A stretch of 57,287 bases of DNA from a bacterium CPR1. Lineage in GTDB: Bacteria; Vulcanimicrobiota; Xenobia; Xenobiales; QWHO01. Both the position numbers and the translations under genes were made by a program. The notes beneath the pieces are model-generated. The model was not told the origin of the DNA. It saw only the letters and a list, made by a program, of their open reading frames with translations, and ran no database searches. The stretch lies in contig QWHO01000015.1 in the NCBI GenBank assembly GCA_021404945.1, forward strand, positions 1 through 57,287, read 5' to 3'. Shown here one piece after another: positions 16,541-25,111 of this stretch. Positions within the stretch are counted from its first letter, which is position 1. Every line of letters begins with the position of its first letter.

Positions 16541-17329
16541 TCAAACCAGCTCTTCGGCCGGCCGGTCCTCCCGATCCAGGGCTACCCCCACCCTCCCGCG
16601 CACCACCAGCACGTTGCAGGCCGCCTGGCTCATCACCTGCCCCGAAACGCTGCCCAGAAAAAGGCGGGCCGGGGCGGACAGCTCGCGGCTTCCCACCACC
16701 ACCAGCTCCGCCTCCAGCTCGCTGGCAGCCTTCAGAATCGCCGCTGTGGCCTGGCCAGTTTCCAGGCGGGGTTGGCAACCGACCGTCCAGTCCTCAAGAC
16801 GCCGGCTGACCTCGGCGAGCACCTCGCGACGAAGCGCTTCTTTGGACGGCTCGCTGCAGACGGCCACCGGGGTAAAGGTGACGCCATCCTTGGGCCAGGG
16901 GAACTGGGAGAGGAAGTCCAGGCAACGATTGGCTGTCTCGATCTGGTTGACAGCCAGAACCACGTTGCGGATGGGGCGGCCCGTGCGGGCGATGCCCACG
17001 GGGCATTGACAGCTCTGCACCAGCCTGGCGGCCAGCCCGGCCGACTGCTCACCGGTTGACGAGACGCCCAGCACGACCAGGTCGGCGGGCAATTCGGCGG
17101 CCATTTTCAGGATCGATTTGGCTGGATCTCCCGTAAGAGTGAGGGTAGAAGCCTCCACGCCCGGTCGGCGCTGGCGCTCGGCGACATTCTTGAGCCGCTT
17201 GCGCACGTCACCCGAGGCCGGACCTCCGGCAGCAGCCACGACCGCCACGTAGCTCGGGTCAGGCAGGCTCAGATTTTGCAGCAGCTCTTCGGCCAGCCCG
17301 ACTTCGTCCACGGCCAGGAGGACGTTCAT
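16541..17329 (-). CDS. Tandem universal stress protein (UspA) domains
   Basis: The 262-residue protein contains two UspA-like halves: MNVLLAVDEVG to ADLVVLGVSS at about residues 1-120, and RNVVLAVNQIE to AELVVVGSRE, ending LGSVSGQVMSQAACNVLVVR, at about 122-245. The ATP-binding pattern is only partly kept in the second half (LGSVS) and is degenerate in the first. The ATG at 17327-17329 is divergent from the receptor kinase gene, with 54 bases between the two starts, so the two probably share a control region. Confidence 0.85.
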   Translation of the reverse strand: MNVLLAVDEVGLAEELLQNLSLPDPSYVAVVAAAGGPASGDVRKRLKNVAERQRRPGVEASTLTLTGDPAKSILKMAAELPADLVVLGVSSTGEQSAGLAARLVQSCQCPVGIARTGRPIRNVVLAVNQIETANRCLDFLSQFPWPKDGVTFTPVAVCSEPSKEALRREVLAEVSRRLEDWTVGCQPRLETGQATAAILKAASELEAELVVVGSRELSAPARLFLGSVSGQVMSQAACNVLVVRGRVGVALDREDRPAEELV

Positions 17330-17383
17330 GGGGAAATCTTCGTGGCCTCCCTGCAGGATACCCTCCCGCACCGGCGGGAAGCC

Positions 17384-19687
17384 ATGAGAAAGGGAGGGAT
17401 GACTCTGGAGCCAGGTCACGTCCTGCTCGACCGCTTTGTGATCGTCCGCCCCCTCGGTCGGGGGGGCATGGGCGCGGTCTACCTTTGCGAGGACCGGCGC
17501 CTGTCGGGCAAGCTTTGGGCCATCAAGGAGATGGTCTGTTACGACCCGTTGCTGCTCAAGGAGGCGACCGAGAACTTCAACCGCGAGGCCCACATGCTGG
17601 CCGGGCTGCGGCACAAGAGCCTGCCCATGATCGTGGACCACTTCGAAGACCAGGGCAAGAGCTACCTGGTCATGGAGTATGTCGAAGGGCAGAACCTGGC
17701 CAAGGTGGTCGAGGTCGAGGGCCCCCTGAGCGAGTTGCAGGCCATGCGCTGGGCTCTGGAGATCGCCCAGGTGCTGGGCTACCTTCACCAGCAGAATCCA
17801 CCCGTGATCTTCCGCGATCTCAAGCCTGAGAACGTGATGATCACGACCTCCATGAGCGGTCCGGCCGGCGAGGGCCGCGTGGTCAAGCTGATTGACTTTG
17901 GCCTGGCGCGCCATTTCGACCCCAAGAAGCGTCGCGACACCCAGGCTTCAGGCTCGGTCGGCTACGCCGCCCCCGAGCAGTGGGAGGACTCGCGCCAGAC
18001 GGATGGCCGCAGCGACATCTACTCGCTGGGCGGCACGCTCTACTACGTGCTGACCGGCAAGCCACCGTCCCCCATTTACGGCAGCCACCGCATTCGTCCC
18101 CACCGCAAGGATATCGGCACCGACACCGAGGCGCTGGTGCTACGTTGTCTCCAGAGCGATCCGGGCCAGCGCTACTCGGATACCAGCGAGCTGGTGCGCG
18201 ACCTGCTGCTGATTCTGGCCCGTCTGGGAGACAAGCGTCCGGAGGCTCCGGCCCGGCGTCCCGTGGCCAGGCCCACTTCCGAACTTTCTCCCCTGGCCGC
18301 TCCCAGGCTGAGGCCCGGGTCTGGTGCTCCGCGCTGGCTGGGGGCCCTGATGGTCTCGGCCACGATCTTCTTTCTGACCGCCGCGCTGGTCGGCCTGGTG
18401 CGGCCCGGCGGCGCAAAACCCTCCTTCCGCAGCCTGGATAGCCTCACCCGCACCGGCCTTTCCGAGAAGAATCGGGCCAGGCAGCTGATGGAGCAAGGCT
18501 CTCCGGCCAAAGCCATCGAGCTGATGGATGGCCTGGTCACGCGCAACCCGGCCGACGCCGAGGCCCACATTCTCAAACAGAACGCGCTGGCTTTGCTGCT
18601 CGGCAAGCCCCCCGTGCGCGTGCCCGTGTTGACCTCCATGTCCGGACGCGAGGGGAACGAGGGCGTCAGCCTGCTCTATGGACTGGCCCTGGCCCAGGCC
18701 GAGGTGAACCAGCTGGGGGGGCGCCCCCTGGTGCTCGACCTTTACAATGACGAATCTTCCCTCCCCCTGGCCTTGCAGCTCTCCAAGGAGACTATCTGCC
18801 CGCGGCCTGACTACCTGGTGGAGATCGGGCCCTTCAATTCCCAGCACACTCTGGCCGTGGCCCCGGTCTACAACGACGCGGGTCTTGCCATGGTGGCACC
18901 GGTGGCCTCCGACCCGCGCATCTGGGAGGCCGGTCCTTACTGCTTCACCGGCTCGGATTCCAATCTCGAGCGGTTGGACGCCCTGGCCGCTCACTTCACT
19001 GGCTTGGGATTGAAACGGGGCGCCATCCTGTACGACCCGGGATTAACCCTGTCGAGCACCATGGCGGGCGAGTTCAGCTCGATTCTGCTCAAGCGGGGCG
19101 GCGAGGTCGTCTCCGAGCAGCCCTATGGCGAGAGCAATCTGCCGATGCTGATCAAATCTCGCCCCCAGTTTCTCTTTCTGGCTGAGTATCGGGCCCAGGT
19201 GCTCGTCGATCTCATGCGCCAGTTGCACCAGGCCGGCATCCAGGTACCCACCGCCAGTCAGGCCCGCCTCTTCGGCAGCGAGCTGGTGCGTAGCGGAGGC
19301 AAAGACGTGGAGGGGCTGCTGCTTTCGGCCTATTTTCATCCGGACGCGAGCCGCCCCGAGGTGGCCGACTTCAAGCGCAAGTTCCAGCAGACCTTCGGCG
19401 AGCTGGACCCCTCTCATCGCGAGGCCACGGCCTATGACGTGCTCAAGATGGTCTTGCCCGCGCTGGAGACGCCGGGAGCGACGCGGCGCTCCGTGCGCGA
19501 CTACCTGGCCGGGCTTTCCGAGTATGTCGGGGTGACCGGCAGCTTTGCTCCCGGAAAAAAGCTCGATCGGCGCCGGGCCTACGTGGTCGAGGTGCGAGAC
19601 GGAACCTACCAGCTGGTCAGCGAGCCTTCGGGGAAGGAGACGGGCTTGGAGCCAGCGGTGCCTCCATCGCCCCGACCGTCACCGTAA
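17384..19687 (+). CDS. Receptor Ser/Thr kinase with extracellular periplasmic-binding-protein-like sensor
   Basis: The 767-residue protein has a cytoplasmic kinase at about residues 15-285 (Gly loop RGGMGAVYL, Lys48, FRDLKPEN with Asp145, DFG with Asp171, APEQW). A linker and one transmembrane helix follow (about 319-339). The outer part (about 411-745) resembles the Leu/Ile/Val-binding or ANF-receptor fold (VLTSMSGREGNEG, GPFNSQHTLAVAPVYND, AMVAPVASDP). HRD has become FRD, a common active variant. A short TPR-like stretch precedes the sensor. Inference: it senses a small ligand. ATG 17384 was preferred over ATG 17399. The 3' end overlaps the convergent gene by 71 bases. Confidence 0.88.
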   Translation: MRKGGMTLEPGHVLLDRFVIVRPLGRGGMGAVYLCEDRRLSGKLWAIKEMVCYDPLLLKEATENFNREAHMLAGLRHKSLPMIVDHFEDQGKSYLVMEYVEGQNLAKVVEVEGPLSELQAMRWALEIAQVLGYLHQQNPPVIFRDLKPENVMITTSMSGPAGEGRVVKLIDFGLARHFDPKKRRDTQASGSVGYAAPEQWEDSRQTDGRSDIYSLGGTLYYVLTGKPPSPIYGSHRIRPHRKDIGTDTEALVLRCLQSDPGQRYSDTSELVRDLLLILARLGDKRPEAPARRPVARPTSELSPLAAPRLRPGSGAPRWLGALMVSATIFFLTAALVGLVRPGGAKPSFRSLDSLTRTGLSEKNRARQLMEQGSPAKAIELMDGLVTRNPADAEAHILKQNALALLLGKPPVRVPVLTSMSGREGNEGVSLLYGLALAQAEVNQLGGRPLVLDLYNDESSLPLALQLSKETICPRPDYLVEIGPFNSQHTLAVAPVYNDAGLAMVAPVASDPRIWEAGPYCFTGSDSNLERLDALAAHFTGLGLKRGAILYDPGLTLSSTMAGEFSSILLKRGGEVVSEQPYGESNLPMLIKSRPQFLFLAEYRAQVLVDLMRQLHQAGIQVPTASQARLFGSELVRSGGKDVEGLLLSAYFHPDASRPEVADFKRKFQQTFGELDPSHREATAYDVLKMVLPALETPGATRRSVRDYLAGLSEYVGVTGSFAPGKKLDRRRAYVVEVRDGTYQLVSEPSGKETGLEPAVPPSPRPSP

Positions 19688-21398
19688 CGCTGCTCAGACC
19701 GGCCGATTCGATCGTGACCGTCCCGCCCTTCAGCTCGAGGGGGATCTCGAGTTGCAGGCTGCCATCGGTTGGAATCTGAAAGTCCGACTCGGCGCACCGG
19801 ATGGGCACCGAGCCCATCGGGTTGCCCCATTCGTCATCGACCTGCACAGCCACGACCGCCAGCTGGCCGGGAGCCTGGTAACGCTGGCGCACCAGGTCAG
19901 CCCTCAGGCGGCGAGGGCTGCCGGCCTGGTAGCACAGGCTTTCCTCAGCCCGGGCTCCCCCACACTCCACCTTGACCAGACCCGGCCCGGGCAAGCGCAG
20001 GGAAGTCAGCTCGACGCTGGCCCGACCTTCCTTGACGGTGGTGGCGTAGGCAGACAGCCTGACCCGGTCGCCCAGGAAGCGAATGGGAGTGCCGTCGGGC
20101 ACGCTCTGTCCCCCGGGAGCGGTCACCTCGGCCACCACCCGGGTCTTGCTCGACCCGTCGGCCGGCAGGCTCGATTCCTCCACGCTGAGTTGGATGCTCT
20201 CGGGGTAAGTGGCCGGGTGCTCGTCATGCACCAGCAAGGCGGTGGCCACGGGCTTCTCGCGGGTGGTCGAGCCCGGTCCCGAGCCCACCACGTCCCCTCC
20301 GATGACCATGTCCACACTGGCCCCTCCGTCCAGGTTCATGGCCTCCACCGCCCCCCGACGGATCAGGCGTGAAGCCAGCTCTTCCAGGCGCAGACCCTGG
20401 GTGTGGGTGTCCCGCCAGCCGGCGGCGGTGGCCAGCAGCATGCGCCCGTCGCGGGTGGTGGCCAGGGCCGTGCGGCCGCACGATCTGGTGATGTCGTTGC
20501 CGCTGCGCCCCAGCGCTTCCTGCTCGGTGGTGAGGGCGATCGCTCCTCGGTGGACCAGTTGGGGACCACCTCCCAGAGCCAACAGGACGTCGGTCCAGGT
20601 GTTGCCGTCGGTGGAGACGAGCTTTCCCCCGCGGGCAGCGATGCGGCTGAAGCTGACTTTGCGGTCCCGGGTCTGGGCCAGGGCGGTTCGCGGCGGTCGA
20701 CGCCCAACGTGCGGGGTCAGCAGCTTGCCCTCTTTGACGACCAGCCCCAGGGGACCGCCGGAGGTGGCAAAGTAGCCGCCGTTGATGCCCACCCGCGCTC
20801 CCGTGCGGCGCACCATCGAGCTGACGGTCTCGCGGGCGTCCAGCCGATTCTGGGCCAGGCCCACGTCCAGGCGCACCTTGGGGTCATCCAGCGCATAGCT
20901 CACGTCGTTCCAGAGAAGATAGCCCGTGGAGTTGGCTGCCTCGCGGCGGATCCACTTGAGCCCCGAGCTGAGCGAAATCGTCTCTTCGCGAGCGTAGTAG
21001 GGATCGATGTCCACCACCAGCCGGGGAGGATTGTCCAGCACCTCGGTCTTGATCTGCGAGGCCGGAATCCGCTCGCGCAGATTGAGCGTCCAACGCACCC
21101 GACTGAGGTTCTCTTGTTGCAGGTTGCTCGACAGGAGCCAGGGAGCCCGGGGGGTGGGCCGACGCAGGCTGTCGGGCAGCTCGGCCCCCACCACCTCGAA
21201 CACCAGGCGCTCGGGCTTGCTGCGCTGGTAGACCTGGCAGACGGGCGCGCTCTCGGTTTCCAGAACCAGGCGCAGGGTATCCCCGTGCTGACCGATGCGC
21301 ACCAGGGTGACCCGATTGAGCTCATCGGCCCGAACGGGGGCCAGCAGGCCCAGGGCCAGCGACAGGAGGCACAGTGTACGGACAAAGGCTCTCGGCAT
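19617..21398 (-). CDS. Secreted AMIN-NAGPA phosphodiester glycosidase-like protein with Ig-like domains
   Basis: The 593-residue protein has a signal peptide (residues 1-24) and an AMIN-like beta domain (about 26-130: ESAPVCQVYQRSKPERLVFE). A NAGPA/phosphodiester glycosidase domain follows (about 165-395), with VGINGGYFATSGGPLGLVV, RTALATTRDGRMLLAT and AMNLDGGASVDMVI. At least two invasin-like Ig domains come next (about 405-570: SSLPADGSSKTRVVAEVTAP, DDEWGNPMGSVPI). AMIN domains usually bind peptidoglycan or sit in outer-membrane machines, so an envelope location is likely. The substrate is unknown. Confidence 0.85.
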   Translation of the reverse strand: MPRAFVRTLCLLSLALGLLAPVRADELNRVTLVRIGQHGDTLRLVLETESAPVCQVYQRSKPERLVFEVVGAELPDSLRRPTPRAPWLLSSNLQQENLSRVRWTLNLRERIPASQIKTEVLDNPPRLVVDIDPYYAREETISLSSGLKWIRREAANSTGYLLWNDVSYALDDPKVRLDVGLAQNRLDARETVSSMVRRTGARVGINGGYFATSGGPLGLVVKEGKLLTPHVGRRPPRTALAQTRDRKVSFSRIAARGGKLVSTDGNTWTDVLLALGGGPQLVHRGAIALTTEQEALGRSGNDITRSCGRTALATTRDGRMLLATAAGWRDTHTQGLRLEELASRLIRRGAVEAMNLDGGASVDMVIGGDVVGSGPGSTTREKPVATALLVHDEHPATYPESIQLSVEESSLPADGSSKTRVVAEVTAPGGQSVPDGTPIRFLGDRVRLSAYATTVKEGRASVELTSLRLPGPGLVKVECGGARAEESLCYQAGSPRRLRADLVRQRYQAPGQLAVVAVQVDDEWGNPMGSVPIRCAESDFQIPTDGSLQLEIPLELKGGTVTIESAGLSSVTVTVGAMEAPLAPSPSPSPKAR

Positions 21399-21440
21399 GG
21401 CTCCTGAAGTTTTTTCCAGCCGAGAGCCGAATCCTGCTGT

Positions 21441-22139
21441 TTATTTGGAGCTGGTCACCGGGCTGGGGATCTCCCAACTTTCCAGAGCCTTCATGACCTG
21501 CACTCTGGTGTTGAAACGGCTCTCCACCTCGCGCCGGAACTCCTCGGGGTCCTGCTTGATGGGCTCGAAGGTATTGTAGTGGATGGGGATGGCAAAGCGC
21601 GGGGCCACGAACTCGATGGCTTTGACGGCCTCGAAGACGTCCATGGTGAAGGTTCCGCCGATGGGGAGGAACATGATTTCGGGCTTGTAGAGCTCGGCGA
21701 TCAATTTCATGTCCGAGAAGATGCAGGTGTCCCCGGCGTGATAGAAGACCCGTCCCCCGACCTCGAAGACCACTCCGGCCGGCGTGCCCATGTACTTGCC
21801 GTGGAAGGAGGAGGAGTGCCAGGCGGGCACCAGCTTGGACCAGCCCCAGTCGTGCTTGACGCGGCCGCCCAGGCCGCAGTGCACCACCTCGGCCCCCAGC
21901 TCCGCCAGCCGGTTGGCCAGCTCGAACATGGCGACCACGCGGGCTTTGTGCTTCTTGCTCAGCTCGACCGCGTCGCCCACGTGGTCCTCGTGGCCGTGAG
22001 TGAGCAGAATGGTGGTAGGTTTGAGGTCGGAGGGGATAGCCTTGACCCAGGGCCCCCCTGTCATGAACGGATCGACCACCACGGTGGTCGTCTCGTGCTC
22101 GACAGCCAGAGCAGAATGACCCAGATAGCGGATTTTCAT
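21441..22139 (-). CDS. UPF0173 metal-dependent hydrolase (metallo-beta-lactamase fold)
   Basis: The 232-residue protein matches the UPF0173/YtkL group: MKIRYLGHSALAVE at the start, the metal motif LTHGHEDHVGD (about residues 47-57), YHAGDTCIFSDM and the IHYNTF segment that completes the binuclear site. The substrate of this family is not established. The ATG overlaps the ispF stop (ATGA), so the two genes are translationally coupled, although a link to isoprenoid synthesis is not implied by the family. Confidence 0.9.
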   Translation of the reverse strand: MKIRYLGHSALAVEHETTTVVVDPFMTGGPWVKAIPSDLKPTTILLTHGHEDHVGDAVELSKKHKARVVAMFELANRLAELGAEVVHCGLGGRVKHDWGWSKLVPAWHSSSFHGKYMGTPAGVVFEVGGRVFYHAGDTCIFSDMKLIAELYKPEIMFLPIGGTFTMDVFEAVKAIEFVAPRFAIPIHYNTFEPIKQDPEEFRREVESRFNTRVQVMKALESWEIPSPVTSSK

Positions 22140-22687
22140 GGTGCTTCCTCCCGGATTGTTGATGGATAGTGCCGCAGCAGCGCGGTTGCCAGCGCTGCAA
22201 TTCCTTCTGAGCGACCGATGAAGCCGAGCTTCTCCATGGTGGTGGCCTTGATGCCGATCTGCCAGGGCTCCAGCCCGAAGGCGCCACCCATGCGCTCGCG
22301 CATGGCGGCCACGTGAGGGGACAGACGGGGCTTCTCGGCCATCACGGCCAGGTCCAGGTTGACGATGCTCCAGCCCGCCTCGTGAACGGCCCAGGCCACC
22401 CGGCGAGCCAGCTCGAGACTGTCGGCGCCTCGAAACTGCTCGTCGGTATCCGGAAAGAGATTTCCGATGTCGCTCAGGCCGGCCGCCCCGAGTACGGCGT
22501 CCATGGCGGCGTGCACGATGACGTCAGCGTCGGAGTGGCCGAGCAGGCCAACCTCGCAGGCGATCTCGACCCCTCCCAAGATCAAGGGACGCCCTTCGGC
22601 GAAGCGGTGGACATCAAACCCCGAGCCCACGCGAAAGGCAGTCTCCTCACGGATCATCCGACGCAGGTCGGCCTCGGTCTGGCTCAT
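22136..22687 (-). CDS. ispF: 2-C-methyl-D-erythritol 2,4-cyclodiphosphate synthase
   Basis: IspF forms the cyclic diphosphate in the MEP isoprenoid pathway. The 183-residue protein has the metal-binding GFDVHRF, LLGHSDADVIVHAAMDAVLG and LSDIGNLFPDTD motifs, plus the C-terminal GIKATTMEKLGFIGRSEGIA. An N-terminal extension of about 20 residues (MSQTEADLRRMIREETAFR) precedes the usual start. The ATG at 22685-22687 was selected; the open frame upstream has no family similarity. ispD is not adjacent. Confidence 0.93.
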   Translation of the reverse strand: MSQTEADLRRMIREETAFRVGSGFDVHRFAEGRPLILGGVEIACEVGLLGHSDADVIVHAAMDAVLGAAGLSDIGNLFPDTDEQFRGADSLELARRVAWAVHEAGWSIVNLDLAVMAEKPRLSPHVAAMRERMGGAFGLEPWQIGIKATTMEKLGFIGRSEGIAALATALLRHYPSTIREEAP

Positions 22688-22920
22688 GTTTGGCTCTCGC
22701 TTTCCCGGCAGGCTGGCAGACGGTGCTTGCGTGCAGTGAGGGCCGGTTCGCCTCGGGCCGGGGTTGCTCCCTCCCCGGGTTCTGGATAAACTGGTAATAT
22801 TCTGGCAACCGCTTTGCCGGTAGGTCACGGTATTGTGAAGGAGCGCGTCTTGTTTCAGTCTCTTTTGAGAGGCTCGCGGTAGGTTGAGGAGCGAGGGGCT
22901 GGTGGAAGGGAGGTGAGCTG

Positions 22921-24858
22921 ATGGCGGTCAATCCGATGGTTCCAGGGTTCGATCCCGGCAAGGCCGGTCGACCTGTCGCCAGCAACGGCAACCCGACCGT
23001 TACGAGCTCCGAGCCCGAGGACAGAGTCGGCGCCCCGGTCGATCCTTATGAGCGAATGACCCAGATGCGCAAGCAGGGGCTGGGAAGCACGGCCATGGGC
23101 CCCATTGTCGCCGACCAGGTCCCGTTCGGCCAGGCTCCCCCGCCTCAAGCCGCTCCCGAGCAGCCGGGCGCGCCTCCCGCCCCGGAGCCTCCGGCTGTCC
23201 AAACTCAACCAGACCGACCCATCGTCGTCAAAGAGCCGGTCTCGGAAGACATGCGCGAGATGATCGCCAACATGCGCCGGGCCGGCGTCGAGATTCCCGA
23301 GGCTCCCGAGCCTTCCGCTCCGCCCGCCGCCGCGCCTGCCGTCGGGCAAGCCGGGTCGGCTTCCCCGCCCCCCCCGACGCCGGTCCCCTCCGAGCAGGCC
23401 CCTGAGATTTCCGCTCAGCCCCAGGTTCCCCAGCAGTCGGTCAGCCAGGACCCCTGGGCCAGGCTCGAAGAGATGCGTCGCAACGGAATGGGCAGCACGC
23501 CCGTCTCGGGCTTTGCCTCCCAGCAGCTTGGCTTGCAGGGCCCGGGCGCTTCGCCCACCCCGGCCCCGCAGCCCACCTCCCCGTACCCCGAGCCTCCCGC
23601 CCAGAGTCCGGCGCCCTCGCCCCCCCCCGAGCCTTCCGCCCAGAGTCCAGTACCCTCGTCGTCCGAGCCTTCCACTCAGAGTCAGGCCGAAGCCCGGGCT
23701 CCCGAGGCCGGGTCGCTTCAAGGAGCTCGTGAGGTTCCTCGACCCCTTAAAGAGCCGATCACCGGCGACATGGCCCAGATGCTCGAGGACATGCGGGCCA
23801 ATGGCGCTCTGCCGCCTTCCGAGCCGGTGGGTCAGGCCGCGGCCAGCGGAAGTCCTGTGCAGACCGACCCGGTGCCGACACCACCCTCCGAGCAGCCAGC
23901 GCCGCCTCCGTCCCAAGATTCTTATGCTCGAATGGAGCAAATGCGCCAGCGCGGCCTCGGGTCCACCCAGGCCGGCTCCCTGGCTCGCGCGCAGATCGAT
24001 CTCGAGGAGTTCGACCGCCAGCATCCGGCCCCACCTCCGCCTCAGGAGTTCGAGATCGCCCCGCCGCCCAGGACGCAGGAGTCGGTCATCGCTCCGGGCG
24101 GGCAGAATCGCGTTTTCGACGAATTCCAGGTGCCTGCGCCTCCTCCCCGAAGCGACTGGTGGGGCAGTTGGGGCGATTTCGGGAAGGCTCCCCAGCCGCC
24201 CCCCCAGACAGCTCCCCAGGCACCCCCGGCTTCCACGCAACCCGGCGACGGCTGGTTCGGACAGTGGGGCGACTTCGGCGCCGCGCCCGCCCAGACGACG
24301 CCCGCAGCAACGCCTGCTCCAGCTTCGCAGCCCTCCAACAGTTGGTTCGGCCAGTGGGGCGACTTTGGGGCCGCTCCCGCACAGACGGCTGCTGCCCCTG
24401 CCCCCCAGCAACCGGCCGCAAACCAGTGGTGGGGTCGTTGGGGCGATTTCACGCCCAGCCCCGCGCCCACTCCTCCCGTTCAGCCCCAGAGCTGCGCGGA
24501 CGACTGGCTGCAAATGGGCCGATTCCAGCCAGACTACCGCTCTCCGCAGCAACCTTACTACGACCCGCAACAGGCTTCCTACGACCCCTACCAGGCTTAT
24601 TCGGGAATCCAGATGCCCTACCAGCCTCATCCCGGCAGCCTGCCTCCCTCGATGCAGTCCTACGGCCAGTACCAGCAGCAGGCGCCCTGGCAGATGCAGC
24701 AACAGATGCAAATGCCGCCCATGAGCAATGCACCCTTGTGGTCGATAATGAGCTTGATGCCGGCCATCAGCATGATCAGCATGCTCCCGATGATGATGAT
24801 GCCCATGATGATGATGCCCATGATGATGCCCTTTGCGTTCGGGGGGTTCGGCTTCTAG
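22921..24858 (+). CDS. Pro/Gln-rich repeat protein with WGDF repeats and poly-Met hydrophobic tail (novel)
   Basis: The 645-residue protein matches no family I know. Three parts are visible. (1) About residues 40-360 hold copies of a short helical motif in Pro-rich linkers: MTQMRKQGLGST, LEEMRRNGMGST and MEQMRQRGLGST, plus a second type, MREMIANMRRAGVE and MAQMLEDMRANGAL. (2) About residues 412-510 hold four aromatic repeats: WWGSWGDFGKAP, WFGQWGDFGAAP twice and WWGRWGDFTPSP. (3) A Tyr/Gln-rich stretch ends in a hydrophobic tail with MMMMPMMMMPMMMPFAFGG. There is no signal peptide. A GGAGG sequence lies six bases before the ATG. The antisense frame is also open but is a composition effect. 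Confidence 0.8.
   Translation: MAVNPMVPGFDPGKAGRPVASNGNPTVTSSEPEDRVGAPVDPYERMTQMRKQGLGSTAMGPIVADQVPFGQAPPPQAAPEQPGAPPAPEPPAVQTQPDRPIVVKEPVSEDMREMIANMRRAGVEIPEAPEPSAPPAAAPAVGQAGSASPPPPTPVPSEQAPEISAQPQVPQQSVSQDPWARLEEMRRNGMGSTPVSGFASQQLGLQGPGASPTPAPQPTSPYPEPPAQSPAPSPPPEPSAQSPVPSSSEPSTQSQAEARAPEAGSLQGAREVPRPLKEPITGDMAQMLEDMRANGALPPSEPVGQAAASGSPVQTDPVPTPPSEQPAPPPSQDSYARMEQMRQRGLGSTQAGSLARAQIDLEEFDRQHPAPPPPQEFEIAPPPRTQESVIAPGGQNRVFDEFQVPAPPPRSDWWGSWGDFGKAPQPPPQTAPQAPPASTQPGDGWFGQWGDFGAAPAQTTPAATPAPASQPSNSWFGQWGDFGAAPAQTAAAPAPQQPAANQWWGRWGDFTPSPAPTPPVQPQSCADDWLQMGRFQPDYRSPQQPYYDPQQASYDPYQAYSGIQMPYQPHPGSLPPSMQSYGQYQQQAPWQMQQQMQMPPMSNAPLWSIMSLMPAISMISMLPMMMMPMMMMPMMMPFAFGGFGF
24157..24453 (+). repeat. 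Four WGDF-type coding repeats
   Basis: Four copies encode W-W/F-G-x-W-G-D-F, each followed by a Pro/Ala/Gln-rich spacer. Copies two and three (WFGQWGDFGAAP) are identical at protein level. The Trp and Gly-Asp-Phe positions are invariant, while spacers vary in length and composition, which suggests selection on the motif. Confidence 0.8.
24790..24831 (+). repeat. In-frame ATG trinucleotide array (poly-Met)
   Basis: The array reads ATG x4, CCC, ATG x4, CCC, ATG x3, CCC. It encodes the Met-rich tail of the repeat protein. Because the unit is three bases, slippage would change tail length without shifting the frame. Confidence 0.9.
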
Positions 24859-24952
24859 AAGTCCGGCCGCAAACCCCCATGTGGTGTCGGAGGGAACCTC
24901 CGCCACCACAAGATGTTGTGGGCGTCCGGACTTCTAGCACAATCTGTTGGGC
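24855..24952. repeat. Palindromic repeat module R2 (copy A) after the stop codon
   Basis: The outer arms are a perfect 12-base inverted repeat, CTAGAAGTCCGG at 24855-24866 and its complement at 24926-24937. Inside is a second hairpin at 24880-24910 (TGTGGTGTCGGAGG paired with CCTCCGCCACCACA, one mismatch, loop GAA). The TAG stop of the repeat-protein gene lies inside the left arm. The right edge (AGCACAATCTGTTGGGC) recurs at 53.8 kb next to the same arms. No T-run follows. Confidence 0.75.
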
Positions 24953-25111
24953 GGCGGGTTTCTGCAACGTTACTGAGCTTCGCGTTGAGCTTCGGGCTTC
25001 GACTGGAACCAGGCTCGGGGGAGGATCTGAGCGCCCTGGCTTGAATTCCCATAAAGTCGCGCTGCCCAGGGTCGAGGCGGCGACTCAAGATTTGTGCGGA
25101 GAATTCCCTCG

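Noticed and set aside
17384-19687. Kinase inactivation because HRD reads FRD
   Set aside because: F/Y in place of His in HRD is frequent in active kinases, and Lys48, Asp145 and Asp171 are intact.
22855-24909. 684-codon open frame on the minus strand opposite the repeat protein
   Set aside because: Its Gly/Arg/Leu-rich translation mirrors the Pro/Ala/Gln codons of the plus-strand gene, it has no ribosome site, and the plus strand has clear protein repeats and a strong ribosome site.
24880-24910. Rho-independent terminator after the repeat protein
   Set aside because: The hairpin is strong but no T-run follows; it is better described as the inner part of repeat module R2.
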